49,812 bases of DNA from an uncultured Acidobacteriota bacterium (GCA_947259165.1 CAMYKY010000013.1:1-49812), one strand, 5' to 3'; positions 7,170 through 15,193 are shown, counted from the stretch's first letter. The notes: a model not told the origin generated them from the letters alone. Translations and numbers: made by a program.

Positions 7170-9617
7170 ATGATTCTCGCCTTGTGCACAATCTTCGCGC
7201 TCGCCCTGTCTGCGGGATTCGCCTATCCCCAGACGCTCGAGCAAATCATGGCGCACCCCGATTGGCTCGGGCGACAGCCCGAAAGCCCCTATTGGGCGGA
7301 CGATGGTGCGTCGATCTACTACGAGCGCAAAGTGGAGGGCTCGGAAGAGAGGCAGCTTTTCCGCTTGGCGCTCGATGGAAGCGAGGTGCGGCTAGTGGCG
7401 GAGCAAGACAAAGCCGCGGCCGACTACCGCGGTGGCGACTGGAGCTCGGACCGATCACATAAGGTTTACTCTAGAAACGGCGACTTGTTCGTGCGGGAGA
7501 GGGCGACTGCGCAGGTGCGCCAGCTCACGCGAACGGAGTCGGACGAAACCGACCCGTTCTTCATGGCGGGCGACGATCGCGTCGCGTATCGCCGCGACGA
7601 AACCGTCTTCATCCGGAATCTCGAAACCGGGCTCGAGTACCAGCCGGCCGTAGTGAAGTTCGAGGACGATCCCGATGAGGACCCAGAGGAGGACGAAGCC
7701 CAGGGCTATCTGCGTAACCAGCAGCGCCGGCTGGTGAACTATGTTCGCCAGCAGAAGGAAAAGCGGGACTCGGCGAGGGAGCGTGACCGGAGCTCACGTG
7801 AGTTGGACTCGTCGCGGGTTCCGGAAACCTTCTATCTGGGTGACGGGGTCGAGCTCAAGGCGTCGAGTCTTTCACCTTCGGGAAAGTGGATGGTGCTCCT
7901 ATTGCTCGCCGAGGATCGCGACGACGGCAAGCACGACATCATGCCCGACTACGTTACCGACAGTGCCTATGTAGCTCCACAGGAGGTTCGCACTCTCGTG
8001 GGTACGGGAACCCGCGTCTCCGACCGGGTGATTCTGTTGAACCTCGATACCCATACACAGGCGGACATCTCGTTCGAGACTCTTCCTGGCATCCACGAGG
8101 ATCCGCTGGCGGCGATTCGAAAACCGGACGAAAGCGACGGCCAGGATAGGAACGGGAACGGGAACGGGAACGGGAACGGGAACGGGAACGGTGATGAAAA
8201 GAAGGCCCGGGCGGTCTACGTGGGCTCGAGCGCGTTCGGAGAAAGCGCTACTGCCGGAGTCCTGTGGAGCGCTGACGGCGAGCACCTTGTCTTGAACGTC
8301 CTTTCCTACGACCACAAGGATCGATGGATCGCAGGAGTGAATCTCGAAGCCGGCTCGATGACAGCCCTCGAGCGCATTTCCGACGAGGCCTGGATCAACT
8401 GGAGCTTGAACGAGATCGGGTTTCTCGAATCGACGCCGACGCTCTACTACACGTCGGAGGAGAGTGGCTATTCCCAGCTTTATCTGCGATCACTCACGAC
8501 CGGCGAGAAGACGCGGCTGACCCACGGAGATTTTGTCGTCTCCGACACCGCCGAAGGCCCGCAGGGGCGATATCTTTATTACACCGCCAACGCGGACCAT
8601 CCCGGGACGTATGAGACTTATCGCTACGATCTTCAGGAGCGGCGCAACGAACAACTCACGCGACTCGGCGGGAGAAATGCCTTCGTTGTCTCGCCGGATG
8701 GGGGCTCCCTTTTGCTCTCGCACTCGGAGACGACCATGCCTCCTGAGCTGTTTGTTCAAAGCGCTCGCCCGGGAGCGGCCGCAAGGCAAGTGACAGACAC
8801 CGTGTCATCGTTGTTCCAATCCTTTCCGTGGGTCGAGCCCGAAGTCGTCCCGATCCCCTCAACCCACCACGACCGCCCCATCTATTCAAGAATTTACCGT
8901 CCGTCTGACGATGCGACCGCAGCGCGCTCGGCCGTCGTGTTCGTCCACGGCGCGGGGTATTTGCAGAACTCACACCTCGGGTGGTCCAGCTACTTTCGGG
9001 AGTTCATGTTCCACACGCTCCTGACGCAGAAGGGCTACGTCGTGCTCGATATGGACTACCGTGCTTCTGCCGGCTACGGACGCGACTGGCGCACGGCCAT
9101 CTATCGGCAAATGGGTACTCCCGAGCTCGAGGACTTGGAAGACGGCGTGCGCTATCTGGCAGCCAACGAGAATGTGGATCCCGCGCACGTCGGTGTCTAC
9201 GGCGGCTCCTACGGCGGGTTCCTCACGTTCATGGCGCTTTTCAAGAAGCCGGATCTATTCGCTTGCGGTGCCGCGCTGCGGCCGGTTACCGACTGGGCTC
9301 ATTACAACCACCCGTATACGGCGCGAATCTTGAACACGCCTGCCGACGATCCCGAAGCCTATGAGCGGAGCTCGCCGCTCGAATTTGCTCGAGGTCTCTC
9401 GAAACCGCTTCTCATCGCGCACGGCATGCTCGACAACAATGTTTTCTTCAAGGACTCAGTCCGTCTCGTCCAACGTCTCATCGAGCTCGAGAAAACGGGT
9501 TGGGAGACGGCGATCTATCCCGTCGAAGCCCATGGATTTCGCGAGCCCTCGAGCTGGCTCGACGAGTACCGAAGGGTCTATGACCTGTTCGAGATGAACT
9601 TGAGCGACGGGAACTAG
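7170..9617 (+). CDS. Secreted S9-family prolyl oligopeptidase-like serine peptidase
   Basis: Alpha/beta-hydrolase peptidase (family S9, DPP-IV-like), predicted to be exported and to cut short peptides in the periplasm or outside. ATG 7170 is preferred over a TTG at 7149 because GAAGGAG (7157-7163) sits seven bases ahead. The N-terminal MILALCTIFALALSAGFAYP is a signal peptide. A long beta-propeller region with WSADG-type repeats follows, interrupted around residue 330 by an NG dipeptide run. The C-terminal catalytic domain shows GGSYGGF (nucleophile S680), GMLDNN (D755) and VEAHGF (H788), in the order expected of S9. 815 residues. A charged insert near residues 165-210 (EDDPDEDPEEDE and following) is also unusual. 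The precise substrate cannot be told. Confidence 0.88.
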   Translation: MILALCTIFALALSAGFAYPQTLEQIMAHPDWLGRQPESPYWADDGASIYYERKVEGSEERQLFRLALDGSEVRLVAEQDKAAADYRGGDWSSDRSHKVYSRNGDLFVRERATAQVRQLTRTESDETDPFFMAGDDRVAYRRDETVFIRNLETGLEYQPAVVKFEDDPDEDPEEDEAQGYLRNQQRRLVNYVRQQKEKRDSARERDRSSRELDSSRVPETFYLGDGVELKASSLSPSGKWMVLLLLAEDRDDGKHDIMPDYVTDSAYVAPQEVRTLVGTGTRVSDRVILLNLDTHTQADISFETLPGIHEDPLAAIRKPDESDGQDRNGNGNGNGNGNGNGDEKKARAVYVGSSAFGESATAGVLWSADGEHLVLNVLSYDHKDRWIAGVNLEAGSMTALERISDEAWINWSLNEIGFLESTPTLYYTSEESGYSQLYLRSLTTGEKTRLTHGDFVVSDTAEGPQGRYLYYTANADHPGTYETYRYDLQERRNEQLTRLGGRNAFVVSPDGGSLLLSHSETTMPPELFVQSARPGAAARQVTDTVSSLFQSFPWVEPEVVPIPSTHHDRPIYSRIYRPSDDATAARSAVVFVHGAGYLQNSHLGWSSYFREFMFHTLLTQKGYVVLDMDYRASAGYGRDWRTAIYRQMGTPELEDLEDGVRYLAANENVDPAHVGVYGGSYGGFLTFMALFKKPDLFACGAALRPVTDWAHYNHPYTARILNTPADDPEAYERSSPLEFARGLSKPLLIAHGMLDNNVFFKDSVRLVQRLIELEKTGWETAIYPVEAHGFREPSSWLDEYRRVYDLFEMNLSDGN
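8151..8192 (+). repeat. In-frame hexanucleotide microsatellite in the S9 peptidase
   Basis: Six perfect AACGGG units plus a seventh ending AACGGT encode an (Asn-Gly)7 linker in the propeller region of the peptidase. Since the unit is six bases, slippage would change linker length by two residues without breaking the frame. Confidence 0.9.
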
Positions 9618-9784
9618 TGCACGAACCCGCTGAGCCTGTCGGTAAATTCCTGGCCCTTTTCGGCGCTGACAGCGTTGCGAGCATCGTTGCAGTTCGGCCT
9701 ACGGCCTATCCCTCCCGCTCGACAAGCTCGCTGACCCAAAATGACGTCGGGATTTACCGACAGGATCAGCGGGTACATGCACTG
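9614..9784 (+). repeat. TIR element, family B copy 2
   Basis: Element of about 170 bp. The left arm CTAGTGCACGAACCCGCTGA continues to CCTGTCGGTAAATT. The right arm, read on the minus strand, gives AGTGCATGTACCCGCTGATC and CCTGTCGGTAAATC. The interior contains CTGGCCCTTTTCGGCGCTGA, almost the same as the interior of family A, showing the families are related. The TAG of the left CTAG is the stop codon of the S9 peptidase (9615-9617). There is no coding capacity. Confidence 0.8.
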
Positions 9785-9796
9785 GTGGGCTCCAAA

Positions 9797-9875
9797 AGAA
9801 AACTGGGGGACAGGCGTAACGCCCGTCCCCCAGTTTTCTATCCCCGGGAGGCGGTGCGGGGGGCACCTCCCGGGG
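9797..9875. other. Two adjacent strong hairpins after the S9 peptidase
   Basis: First hairpin: GAAAACTGGGGGACAGGCG pairs with CGCCCGTCCCCCAGTTTTC across a short loop (about 9797-9840), a 19-bp stem with one G-T pair. Second hairpin: CCCCGGGAGG (9842-9851) pairs with CCTCCCGGGG (9866-9875). The first stem is flanked by A-rich then T-rich bases and could end transcription in both directions. The second has no T run. Confidence 0.6.
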
Positions 9876-10267
9876 CTGGCGTCGAGATTGGGGAGCGACG
9901 CCAAACTGCGTTCTCGTCCTCTCTAGGGAGCAAATGCCGTGCCAAACATCAAGAATATCAGCTAACATGATTATTTATAATGACTTAACGCGAACACCTT
10001 CGAATCGAACACGTCCCGAATGTTCAAATTTGAAATCGTTCGTAAACTTTTTGCATCAAAAAATGAAACGTTTCCGCCTAAACCCTCTACTCTGACTGCC
10101 GTTCGTTCCCGTTCCCGGCCCCGATTTTCTCCGTGAACTCCTCCGTGCCCTTTGTCCCTCCGTGGTCCCCCTCGGCGCCTCCCCCGTGGTGCCCCCCCGG
10201 TACGTCTGTTAGAATTAAACTAAATTAAATCGACAACTCCCTAAAAGAGATTGCTGGATTTTCCCCG
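9876..10267. other. Intergenic region with no gene seen
   Basis: No credible coding frame. The middle part is AT-rich and holds the 12-bp palindrome TTCAAATTTGAA (10023-10034). A pyrimidine-rich tract at 10129-10195 repeats the motif CTCCGTG three times plus a CCCGTGGTG variant. A second AT-rich stretch (about 10208-10232) directly precedes the next gene and may hold its promoter, but no clear -35/-10 pair could be set. Confidence 0.5.
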
Positions 10268-11728
10268 ATGAACCAGCAGGTCGCAGAGGCCTTCAAGAAA
10301 CTCTACTTCGGCAAGCGCACCGGTGTGCTGACGTGTGAAGCCGATGCCGCGCAGCGCGCGGTCTATTTTCAGTCTGGGTTCGTCGTGAGTGCGTCGTCGA
10401 GCCTGGAGCAAGATCGGCTGGGCGAAGTCATGATCCGCCGTGGGCGGCTCACCCAACAGCAGTTCGACGACGCGTCGCACTTCATCAAGAGTGGCTGGAA
10501 GCTTGGCGAGATTCTCGTCGAGCTGAGCATTATCGATGCGGGTGAGATAGAAGCTTTCGTTCGACTTCAGCTTCTCGATATCGCCTGCACGCAGCTCATA
10601 CGCCCACCGAAACGTCTCTCCTTCGCCCCACTAAGTGGCGTGGACGCCTACCTCGCGGCTCCGTTGTCCGTTGCTGACATTCTTATGGAGGCAGTGCGCC
10701 GAACCGAAAAAATCGATCGACAACTCGAGGCGCTGATGGAGGAAGAGCGAAAACTCGGCTTCCCCAGCGATCCGCTCAAACGCTTCCAGGATGTGACTCT
10801 CCAGCCGGAGGAAGCGTTCGTGCTGTCGCGAGTCGATGGAACTCAAACGCCCAAGGATATCTTTGCCCTCAGCCCGCTGTCCGAAGAACAGACCGCGCGG
10901 ACTCTGCTTGGCTTGCTCGAGGCCCAACTCATCGAGCCCGAGGGTAACGACATTCTCGCACCCAAGGAAGTGCGGCCAAAGCGCGTCACCAGCGAAGACG
11001 AAGACGAGGGCGTCGATACCAGCCAAACCCTGCGACGAGGCGAGCAGCGTGACCGAGAGCGAGCCTCTGTCGAACGGCTCTACCAGGAGATCCAGTTCCA
11101 AGATCACTGGGAAGTTTTGGGCGTTGAGCGCACCGCATCAGCGGAAGATATCAAGCAAGCGTTCTTCCAAGGTGCGAAGAAATACCACCCGGACAAGTTC
11201 CGGCATATCACCGAGCCCGGGTTTCAAGAGGAGTTGTCCTTCGTATTTCGAAGGATCAACGAAGCGTATGAAACGCTCTCCTCGAGCGAATCGAAGAGGC
11301 GCTACGAGTCTCTCAGCGAGAAAGAGGAGCAGTACGCCGAGTCCCAACGGGGAGCCGTCGCGCCGGCGCCGAGCGGCTCCGCTCCGAGGTCCAGCCCAGA
11401 GGATGCCACGAGCCTCTTCAATCGCGCCAAGCACGCATTCGAAACAGAGGAGTTTTGGACCTGCATCGAGTTGATCCGTCAGGCCGTCGACCTCGCGCCA
11501 GATGTCGCCGCCTACTACCACTTGCTCGGAGTAGCTCTCGCGAAGAATCCGAAGTGGCGTCAGGACGCCGAGAAGAACCTAAGAATCGCCGCGAACCTCG
11601 ACCCATTCAAAGCGTCTTACATGCTCGAGCTGGCGACACTGTATGAAGGCGCCGGCTTGCATCTGAGAGCCCAAAAGACTTTGGAGAAGGCCCAGGCCAT
11701 TGACCCCACCGTCGAAGGCCGCGAGTAG
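10268..11728 (+). CDS. DUF4388 / J-domain / TPR protein
   Basis: Multidomain cytosolic protein of 486 residues. The N terminus (about 1-110, with KRTGVLTCEADAAQRAVYF and LGEVMIRRGRLTQQQFDDA) is a DUF4388-type domain, found mostly in regulators of deltaproteobacteria and acidobacteria. A middle region of about 150 residues follows. A J-domain (about 278-348) carries the HPD tripeptide at 307-309 in KKYHPDKF, which in true J-proteins stimulates Hsp70 ATPase. The C-terminal 100 residues look like TPR repeats (AKHAFETEEFWTCIELIRQA, ANLDPFKASYMLELATLYEGA). An Hsp70 co-chaperone or scaffold role is inferred; DnaK is encoded 6 kb away. It is convergent with the response regulator at 11783. Confidence 0.75.
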   Translation: MNQQVAEAFKKLYFGKRTGVLTCEADAAQRAVYFQSGFVVSASSSLEQDRLGEVMIRRGRLTQQQFDDASHFIKSGWKLGEILVELSIIDAGEIEAFVRLQLLDIACTQLIRPPKRLSFAPLSGVDAYLAAPLSVADILMEAVRRTEKIDRQLEALMEEERKLGFPSDPLKRFQDVTLQPEEAFVLSRVDGTQTPKDIFALSPLSEEQTARTLLGLLEAQLIEPEGNDILAPKEVRPKRVTSEDEDEGVDTSQTLRRGEQRDRERASVERLYQEIQFQDHWEVLGVERTASAEDIKQAFFQGAKKYHPDKFRHITEPGFQEELSFVFRRINEAYETLSSSESKRRYESLSEKEEQYAESQRGAVAPAPSGSAPRSSPEDATSLFNRAKHAFETEEFWTCIELIRQAVDLAPDVAAYYHLLGVALAKNPKWRQDAEKNLRIAANLDPFKASYMLELATLYEGAGLHLRAQKTLEKAQAIDPTVEGRE

Positions 11729-11782
11729 ATTTTCCGTTTCACTACGCAGACACCGAGGGGTTCACGCAGACAACAGACAACA

Positions 11783-13195
11783 CTAGCCCTCTTTTTCGTA
11801 CTGCTTGAGCTTGCGCCAAAGCGTCGCAGTCGTGATGCCTAGGCGTCGCGCGGTGTTTTTGCGGCTGCCACTGCATTCGGACAAGACTTCGAGGATGTAC
11901 TCCTTCTCGAGCTCGGAGAGGGTCAGCGAGCCTCGCCGAGCCTGGTCGATGATGCGATCTTCATTGCGCTCGGGCTCCGCGAACGGCAAATCATCCGTGC
12001 CGAGAATGCCGTCCCGGTCGAGAGCCGCTGCCCGTTCGATGATGTTTTCGAGCTCGCGCACGTTTCCTCGCCAGGATTGTTTGAGTAGGCGTTCCATCGC
12101 CCGAGGTGAGATCGACGGTGGCTGCGCGTTACCCATGCGCGCGGCAATGCGGCGCACGAAGTGTTGGGCGAGCGGGGGAATGTCTTCGCGGCGCTCGCGT
12201 AGAGATGGAAGCTCGATCGGGATGACGTTGAGGCGGTAGAACAAGTCTTCGCGGAAGGTGCCGTCTTCCACGCTTTTTTCGAGGTTGCGATTGGTTGCAG
12301 CGATGATACGAACGTCGAGGTTTCGACTCGTGGTTGTCCCGACACGACGAACCTCGCCGTTTTGCAGAAAGCGCAGCATCTTGACCTGCGCCATCGGGGC
12401 GAGCTCGCCGACCTCGTCGAGAAACGCCGTACCTCCGTGCGCCTCGTCGAACAATCCGCGTTTGTCGGCGTAGGCTCCGGTGAAGGATCCCTTTGCGTGC
12501 CCGAACAGCTCGCTCTCTTGAAGGTTCTCCGGTATCGCCCCACAATTCACGATGACGAGAGGTTTGTCTTTCCGCGGCGATAGCCGGTGGAGTGCCCGGG
12601 CAACGAGCTCTTTGCCCGTGCCGCTCTCACCGGTGATGAGAACCGTGGAGTCGAGCCGCGCCACCTGCTCGACCATCTTCAGGACTTCGTTCATGGGTGG
12701 TGATGCGCAAACGATGCCCTCAAACGGATCTTGTCCCCGTACTTCCTCTTCCAGCAAACGAACGCGTTGCGCCAGTCCCTTGCGCTCCAGTGCGCGTTCC
12801 GCCACCAGGGTCAGCTCTTCGGGTTGGAACGGTTTGGTGAGGTAGTCATAGGCGCCGGACTTGATGGCCTCCACCGCGCCCTCGATCGTTCCGTACGCTG
12901 TCATCACGACGATTTCGGTATCGGGGAAAAGCTCTTTGCTCCGGGTCAGCACTTCCATGCCGTTCATGCCGTTGAGGCGCATGTCGGTGACGATGAGATC
13001 GAAAGGTTTGCGAAACAGCAACTCGAGCGCTTGCTCGCCGCTTTCGGCGGATTCGACGGCGTAGCCTTCGCGGCGGAAGGTGATGACCATCGACTCGCGG
13101 ATCGGAGCCTGGTCGTCGACGACGAGAACAGAGATGTCGTCGGCAGGTTCCTTGGCTACGTCTTCAGCGATGGATCTCGATCGGTTGGCGCTCAT
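11783..13195 (-). CDS. NtrC-family sigma54-dependent response regulator
   Basis: Phosphorylation-activated enhancer-binding protein, 470 residues. Receiver domain (about 20-135) with the acidic pair in VLVVDDQAP, phosphoacceptor Asp in IVTDMRLNG, MTAYGT and YLTKPF. The AAA+ sigma54 activator domain has GESGTGKE, a GSFTGA loop in place of the usual GAFTGA, Walker B TAFLDEVGEL and the arginine-finger region FREDLFYRLNVIPI. The C-terminal Fis-type HTH includes KNTARRLGITTATLWRKLK. Its start overlaps the end of the kinase gene by 32 bases, so the two form one operon and very likely a cognate pair. Target genes are unknown; no clear sigma54 promoter was spotted nearby. Confidence 0.93.
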   Translation of the reverse strand: MSANRSRSIAEDVAKEPADDISVLVVDDQAPIRESMVITFRREGYAVESAESGEQALELLFRKPFDLIVTDMRLNGMNGMEVLTRSKELFPDTEIVVMTAYGTIEGAVEAIKSGAYDYLTKPFQPEELTLVAERALERKGLAQRVRLLEEEVRGQDPFEGIVCASPPMNEVLKMVEQVARLDSTVLITGESGTGKELVARALHRLSPRKDKPLVIVNCGAIPENLQESELFGHAKGSFTGAYADKRGLFDEAHGGTAFLDEVGELAPMAQVKMLRFLQNGEVRRVGTTTSRNLDVRIIAATNRNLEKSVEDGTFREDLFYRLNVIPIELPSLRERREDIPPLAQHFVRRIAARMGNAQPPSISPRAMERLLKQSWRGNVRELENIIERAAALDRDGILGTDDLPFAEPERNEDRIIDQARRGSLTLSELEKEYILEVLSECSGSRKNTARRLGITTATLWRKLKQYEKEG

Positions 13196-14423
13196 CGGAA
13201 CTCGATTCTGGACTCAGCGGGAATCTTAGGCGAAACGTGCTTCCTTGACCTTCTTCACTTTCTACTTCGACTTCACCGGCGTGAGCTTCCACGACACGAT
13301 GGACTATCGCAAGTCCTAAGCCCGTTCCTTCGGCCTTCGTCGTGTGAAACGGCTCGAAGATCTTATCGCGTTCGCCGGCGTGAATGCCTTTTCCAGTATC
13401 GGCGACGACGACTTCGAGAAAATCACCGCGTTTCGTCGAGCGGGTCGCGCTGACGCTTATTGTGCCGCCTTTAGGCATGGCTTCGACTGCGTTCACGAGA
13501 AGGTTCCACAGCGCCTCCCGCGTTTGTGCGGAGTCGAGCTCCACTAGTGGCAGGTCGGCCCCATAGTGCTTTTCGATTCGGATCTCACTTTTGGCAGCCC
13601 GCTCCTGAGACAGCAACAGTAGCAAGTCGTCGAGGATTGCGGTCACTTGTTCCGGTATCTTGTGGATCGGTCGAGGCCGGGCGAAGCGGAGAAAATCGGC
13701 GACGATGTCTTCTAGCCGTTGCGACTCATCGTGGACGACCTCGAGGAGGCGGCGATCATCGCCGTGCAGCTCCAAGTCGCGCCTGAGAACACCGACGGAG
13801 TTCGAGATCGCGCCGAGGGGATTTCGGATCTCGTGAGCGATCTGCGCCGCCAACTCACCGACCGCTGCCAGCCTTTCTGAACGGATCAGTTTTTCTTGGG
13901 TCTCCTTGAGCTCCTCGTAGGCGCGTCGGGTCTCTTGAAACAACTCCCGATAGCGTTTTTCGGATTCCCGCAACCGGGCCGTACGCTCCCTCACTTTCCG
14001 CTCGAGCGACCGTTGATAGTCCTCGTTCTCTGCCTCGAGGCGGCCTTTTTCGCGCAAGAGCGCGTTGCGCTCACTCGCGCGCTCGACCACGGCGAGCAGC
14101 ACCGGGCGTGTCACCGGCTTCGTAATGTAGTCGTAGGCGCCCTCTTTGAGAGCCTCGACAGCGGTTGTGAGGTCGGGGTGGCCGGTGACCATGACCACGC
14201 TCATCGTTTCGTCGTGGTCCGCAGCGTAGCGCAGCAACGACAAGCCGCTCTCTTGCGGCAGCATGAGATCGGTCAGAGCGACATCGAATCGCTGTTCGGC
14301 CAGCATCGCCTTCGCTTCGTTGAAGCTCGACGCGGTCAAGACGTCATGACCCTCCAGCTCGAGGACATCATGAAAGGTCTCTCGGACGGTCTCTTCGTCG
14401 TCGACGATCAGTATCGATGGCAC
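13164..14423 (-). CDS. Receiver-linked sensor histidine kinase
   Basis: 419-residue soluble kinase without membrane segments. An N-terminal receiver domain (1-120: ILIVDDEETVRET, LTDLMLPQESG, MVTGHPD, YITKPV) is followed by a coiled coil (about 125-185), the HisKA H-box AAQIAHEIRNPLGAI and a HATPase domain with N-box LWNLLVNAVEAM, G1 VADTGKGI and F/G2 FEPFHTTKAEGTGLGLAI. With a receiver in place of a sensor module, its input is probably phosphotransfer from another kinase. It is co-transcribed with, and overlaps, the sigma54 regulator that is its probable output. Divergent from the AhpD-like gene by 78 bases. Confidence 0.93.
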   Translation of the reverse strand: MPSILIVDDEETVRETFHDVLELEGHDVLTASSFNEAKAMLAEQRFDVALTDLMLPQESGLSLLRYAADHDETMSVVMVTGHPDLTTAVEALKEGAYDYITKPVTRPVLLAVVERASERNALLREKGRLEAENEDYQRSLERKVRERTARLRESEKRYRELFQETRRAYEELKETQEKLIRSERLAAVGELAAQIAHEIRNPLGAISNSVGVLRRDLELHGDDRRLLEVVHDESQRLEDIVADFLRFARPRPIHKIPEQVTAILDDLLLLLSQERAAKSEIRIEKHYGADLPLVELDSAQTREALWNLLVNAVEAMPKGGTISVSATRSTKRGDFLEVVVADTGKGIHAGERDKIFEPFHTTKAEGTGLGLAIVHRVVEAHAGEVEVESEEGQGSTFRLRFPLSPESSSDERQPIEIHR

Positions 14424-14501
14424 GAAGTTGCTCGGTTAAACTTAGCAAGAAGAGATTAGCATTTCGACGAGCATCGGTGCAAAGAAAGATGAGGTAGGGA
14501 A

Positions 14502-15056
14502 ATGGCCTGGATTCGCACGATTTCGGAGGAAGAAGCGACCGACGACGTTGCCCGCCAGTACAAAGCTGCGGTCAAGCGGACCGGCAAGGTGTATCAGATC
14601 GTCAAGATGCAGAGCCTTCGGCCGGACATTATGCGCGCGTTCATGACGCTCTACACCCAGTTAATGCACGGCGTCTCGGGTTTGTCTCGTGCCGAGCGTG
14701 AAATGGTGGCGACGGTCGTTTCCCGGGTCAATCATTGTCACTACTGAACCGAGGCTCACGGGGAGGATCTCCGTCAAGTCTCCGAGAATGACGATCTCGT
14801 CGCGCAGGTCAAAAACGATCCCGCGGCCGCGAAGCTCACACCACGCCAGCGCGCGATCGTCGATTTCGCCGTCAATCTCACCGAGTCGCCGAAAGACGCG
14901 CGCCGCGAAGATCTGGAGCCGCTGAGGTCGCATGGCTTATCCGACGAAGACATCCTCGTCCTCGTACATGTCATTGGCTACTTTAACCATATCAACCGCG
15001 TCGCCGACGCACTAGGCGTTGACCTAGAGCCCGAAATGCCCCCGCGCTCCGAGTAG
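14502..15056 (+). CDS. AhpD-like peroxidase-related selenoprotein (in-frame UGA = Sec82)
   Basis: AhpD/carboxymuconolactone-decarboxylase fold protein of the peroxidase-related group, 184 residues if UGA at 14745-14747 is read as selenocysteine. In this family the redox motif is C-x-x-C followed by x3-H. Here codons 79-86 read C-H-Y-UGA-T-E-A-H, so the stop replaces exactly the second catalytic Cys. The supporting catalytic residues line up too: E67 twelve residues before C79, as E118 is before C130 in AhpD, and H86 four after position 82. After UGA the same frame continues for 102 codons of family-typical sequence (LTPRQRAIVDFAVNLTESP, VIGYFNHINRVADALGVDL) to TAG 15054. A hairpin starts 10 bases after the UGA. 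Without Sec insertion only an 81-residue stub would form. selA, selB, selC and selD are not in the window. A nonsense mutation is the alternative. Confidence 0.82.
14748..14784 (+). promoter_or_regulatory. Candidate bacterial SECIS element
   Basis: Immediately 3' of the in-frame UGA, ACGGGG (14758-14763) pairs with CTCCGT (14769-14774), one G-T pair, closing a loop AGGAT. The loop begins 16 bases after the UGA and has a G in its first two positions. Both fit the published description of bacterial SECIS elements (loop 16-37 bases from UGA, conserved G). An alternative register, GGAG-GAT-CTCC, gives loop GAT. GAG (14751-14753) may extend the base by pairing with CTC (14780-14782). The fold was worked out by hand, not computed. 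Confidence 0.65.
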
Positions 15057-15090
15057 CTGTCGGCGACGAGCTGAGTGCGACGTTGTTAAC

Positions 15091-15193
15091 AGCAAGGGGA
15101 TGTGGGGATAGAGGGGATTTGGGGATGGAAAATATTTCTATTTCCCCCTCTCTCGAAACACCGAATCGCGGGTATCCCCCTATCCCCTTGCTT
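15091..15193. repeat. Palindromic element, family D copy 1
   Basis: 103-bp element with inverted ends: AGCAAGGGGATGTGGGGATA on the left and TATCCCCTTGCTT on the right, around a core containing CACCGAATCGCG. A second copy lies at 41106-41217. It occupies the gap between the convergent AhpD-like gene and gph and ends on the first base of the gph stop codon. It may serve as a two-way terminator. Confidence 0.75.

Noticed and set aside
14502..14747. Plain 81-residue truncated AhpD-like protein
   Set aside because: It would lose the second catalytic residue and more than half of the fold, while the downstream frame stays open and conserved to a natural stop; Sec insertion explains the facts better.
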